DNA from: Rhodonellum psychrophilum GCM71 = DSM 17998
Lineage (GTDB): Bacteria > Bacteroidota > Bacteroidia > Cytophagales > Cyclobacteriaceae
Assembly: GCF_000381545.1 (NCBI RefSeq)
Contig: NZ_KB906676.1
Location: 62,001 to 126,000, forward strand
DNA: 64,000 nucleotides
Reading direction: 5' to 3'
How positions within the stretch are numbered: position 1 is the first letter of the stretch; every line of letters begins with the position of its first letter. The notes under the pieces were generated by a model that had not been told where the DNA came from, searched no databases, and saw only the letters and a program-made list of their open reading frames with translations. The position numbers and the translations under genes were made by a program. This document shows, in pieces, positions 63,397 to 64,000 of the stretch.

Positions 63397-64000
63397 ATGA
63401 ATAAATCAGAATATACATTAGAGGACTTTGTCCTCGATCCTGAATTTAAAAAATGGGTATTGAACAATGATCCTGAGGCTAAGGCGTATTGGGTCGAGTT
63501 CATGGGCCTGAATAAGGATAAAATAGATGATATTCAGCATGCACGAAAAATCCTGATCAATCTTTCGCGCAAAAAGTATGCAATGAATCAGGATGAATTG
63601 GATCTTCAATGGAAAAAAATCGATGAAAGGATTGGTCAAATAAATCACCCTAGTCATTCTGGAAAAGTCGTGTCCTTGGACAGTTGGTCTGCAATCCAGC
63701 GCCATAAGGACGAGTCTAATAAAAAAAGGAAAAAACATTTTTGGAGAGGAATAGCCGCTAGTTTTTTGTTGGTACTTGCTAGTACAGCCTTTTTCTGGTT
63801 TCAGATCAAAAATCAAGATTTTTCAGAAGTAGAACCGAAAGAGGTATTTGTGTTGCATGAAGCTCCAGCAGGGGTCAAGACCACCATTGCCCTACCAGAT
63901 GGGTCAAAGGTTTTCTTGAATTCCGGAAGCAGTCTTCGCTATGTAAAAAATCTTGAAGGTGATGTTAGACTGCTCACTTTGCGTGGCGAGGCTTTTTTTG
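63397..64000 (+). CDS. FecR-type anti-sigma factor, N-terminal part (cut by right edge)
   Basis: The frame is open from ATG 63397 to the edge (201 residues seen). The cytoplasmic part has YTLEDFVLDPEFKKWVLNND. One membrane helix (ASFLLVLASTAFFWFQI) follows, then the periplasmic FecR domain opens with APAGVKTTIALPDGSKVFLN and continues SGSSLRYVKNLEGDVRLLTL. The protein would hold the sigma factor inactive until a SusC/TonB signal arrives. The C-terminal part and any following receptor lie outside the window. Confidence 0.9.
   Translation, partial: MNKSEYTLEDFVLDPEFKKWVLNNDPEAKAYWVEFMGLNKDKIDDIQHARKILINLSRKKYAMNQDELDLQWKKIDERIGQINHPSHSGKVVSLDSWSAIQRHKDESNKKRKKHFWRGIAASFLLVLASTAFFWFQIKNQDFSEVEPKEVFVLHEAPAGVKTTIALPDGSKVFLNSGSSLRYVKNLEGDVRLLTLRGEAFF

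Noticed and set aside
1-64000. CRISPR array, intact tRNA or rRNA genes, insertion sequences with transposase, prophage
   Set aside because: No regular spacer-repeat array, no complete RNA gene and no transposase, integrase or phage protein was seen.

Overview
The window looks like chromosome of a polysaccharide-degrading Bacteroidetes, probably family Cyclobacteriaceae (Algoriphagus/Cyclobacterium-like). This rests on two SusC/SusD pairs, many secreted or lipoprotein glycosidases, FecI/FecR regulation, a CrtA-like carotenoid enzyme and several PVC-type heme proteins. The taxonomic assignment is inferred from gene content only.

Region 1 (about 1-36,000) is a large pectin locus aimed at rhamnogalacturonan I. 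On the minus strand lie a GH31 (cut by the window edge), an NCS1-type transporter with a small membrane protein and an esterase, a GntR-type regulator, a GH106 alpha-L-rhamnosidase, L-rhamnose mutarotase and a GH43. On the plus strand follow GH105, a DUF4861 protein, a PL22-like propeller, GH2, PL11 rhamnogalacturonan lyase, a DUF6250 protein and a PL26-like exo-lyase. Next come an SDR dehydrogenase, a broken GH115 remnant, a two-domain CE12 esterase, SusC/SusD, a second GH105, a CE12 with an N-terminal beta-sandwich, and GH28. The predicted flow is: deacetylation (CE12), backbone cleavage (PL11, PL26, GH28), removal of unsaturated uronates (GH105), release of rhamnose (GH106) and side-chain sugars (GH2, GH43), then mutarotation and redox steps inside the cell.

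Region 2 (36,000-43,000) carries a fused SGNH/beta-propeller/HEAT/cytochrome c lipoprotein, two sugar isomerase/epimerase-type TIM barrels, an alpha/beta hydrolase and a ThuA-like protein. A second propeller-cytochrome protein and a hydroxypyruvate-isomerase-like protein occur at 57,800-61,800. These may form a periplasmic sugar-oxidation side route (inference).

Region 3 (43,500-56,700) is a second, differently regulated locus. A membrane-anchored winged-helix regulator sits divergent from SusC/SusD. These are followed by GH16, DUF2264, a BNR-4 propeller, GH88 and a tandem GH43-GH43. This set fits a glucuronate-decorated galactan such as arabinogalactan protein, or a related rhamno-glucuronan. 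The right end has a CrtA-like gene, a methyltransferase and a FecI/FecR pair cut by the edge.

Three non-coding signals stand out. (a) A 19-bp direct-repeat motif (consensus TACAGGATAGTACAGGACA) lies upstream of many region 1 genes and was not seen near region 3 genes. (b) A roughly 170-bp repeat family is present in four intergenic copies. (c) Three CGTTAAA repeats at about one-helical-turn spacing lie beside the membrane-anchored regulator.
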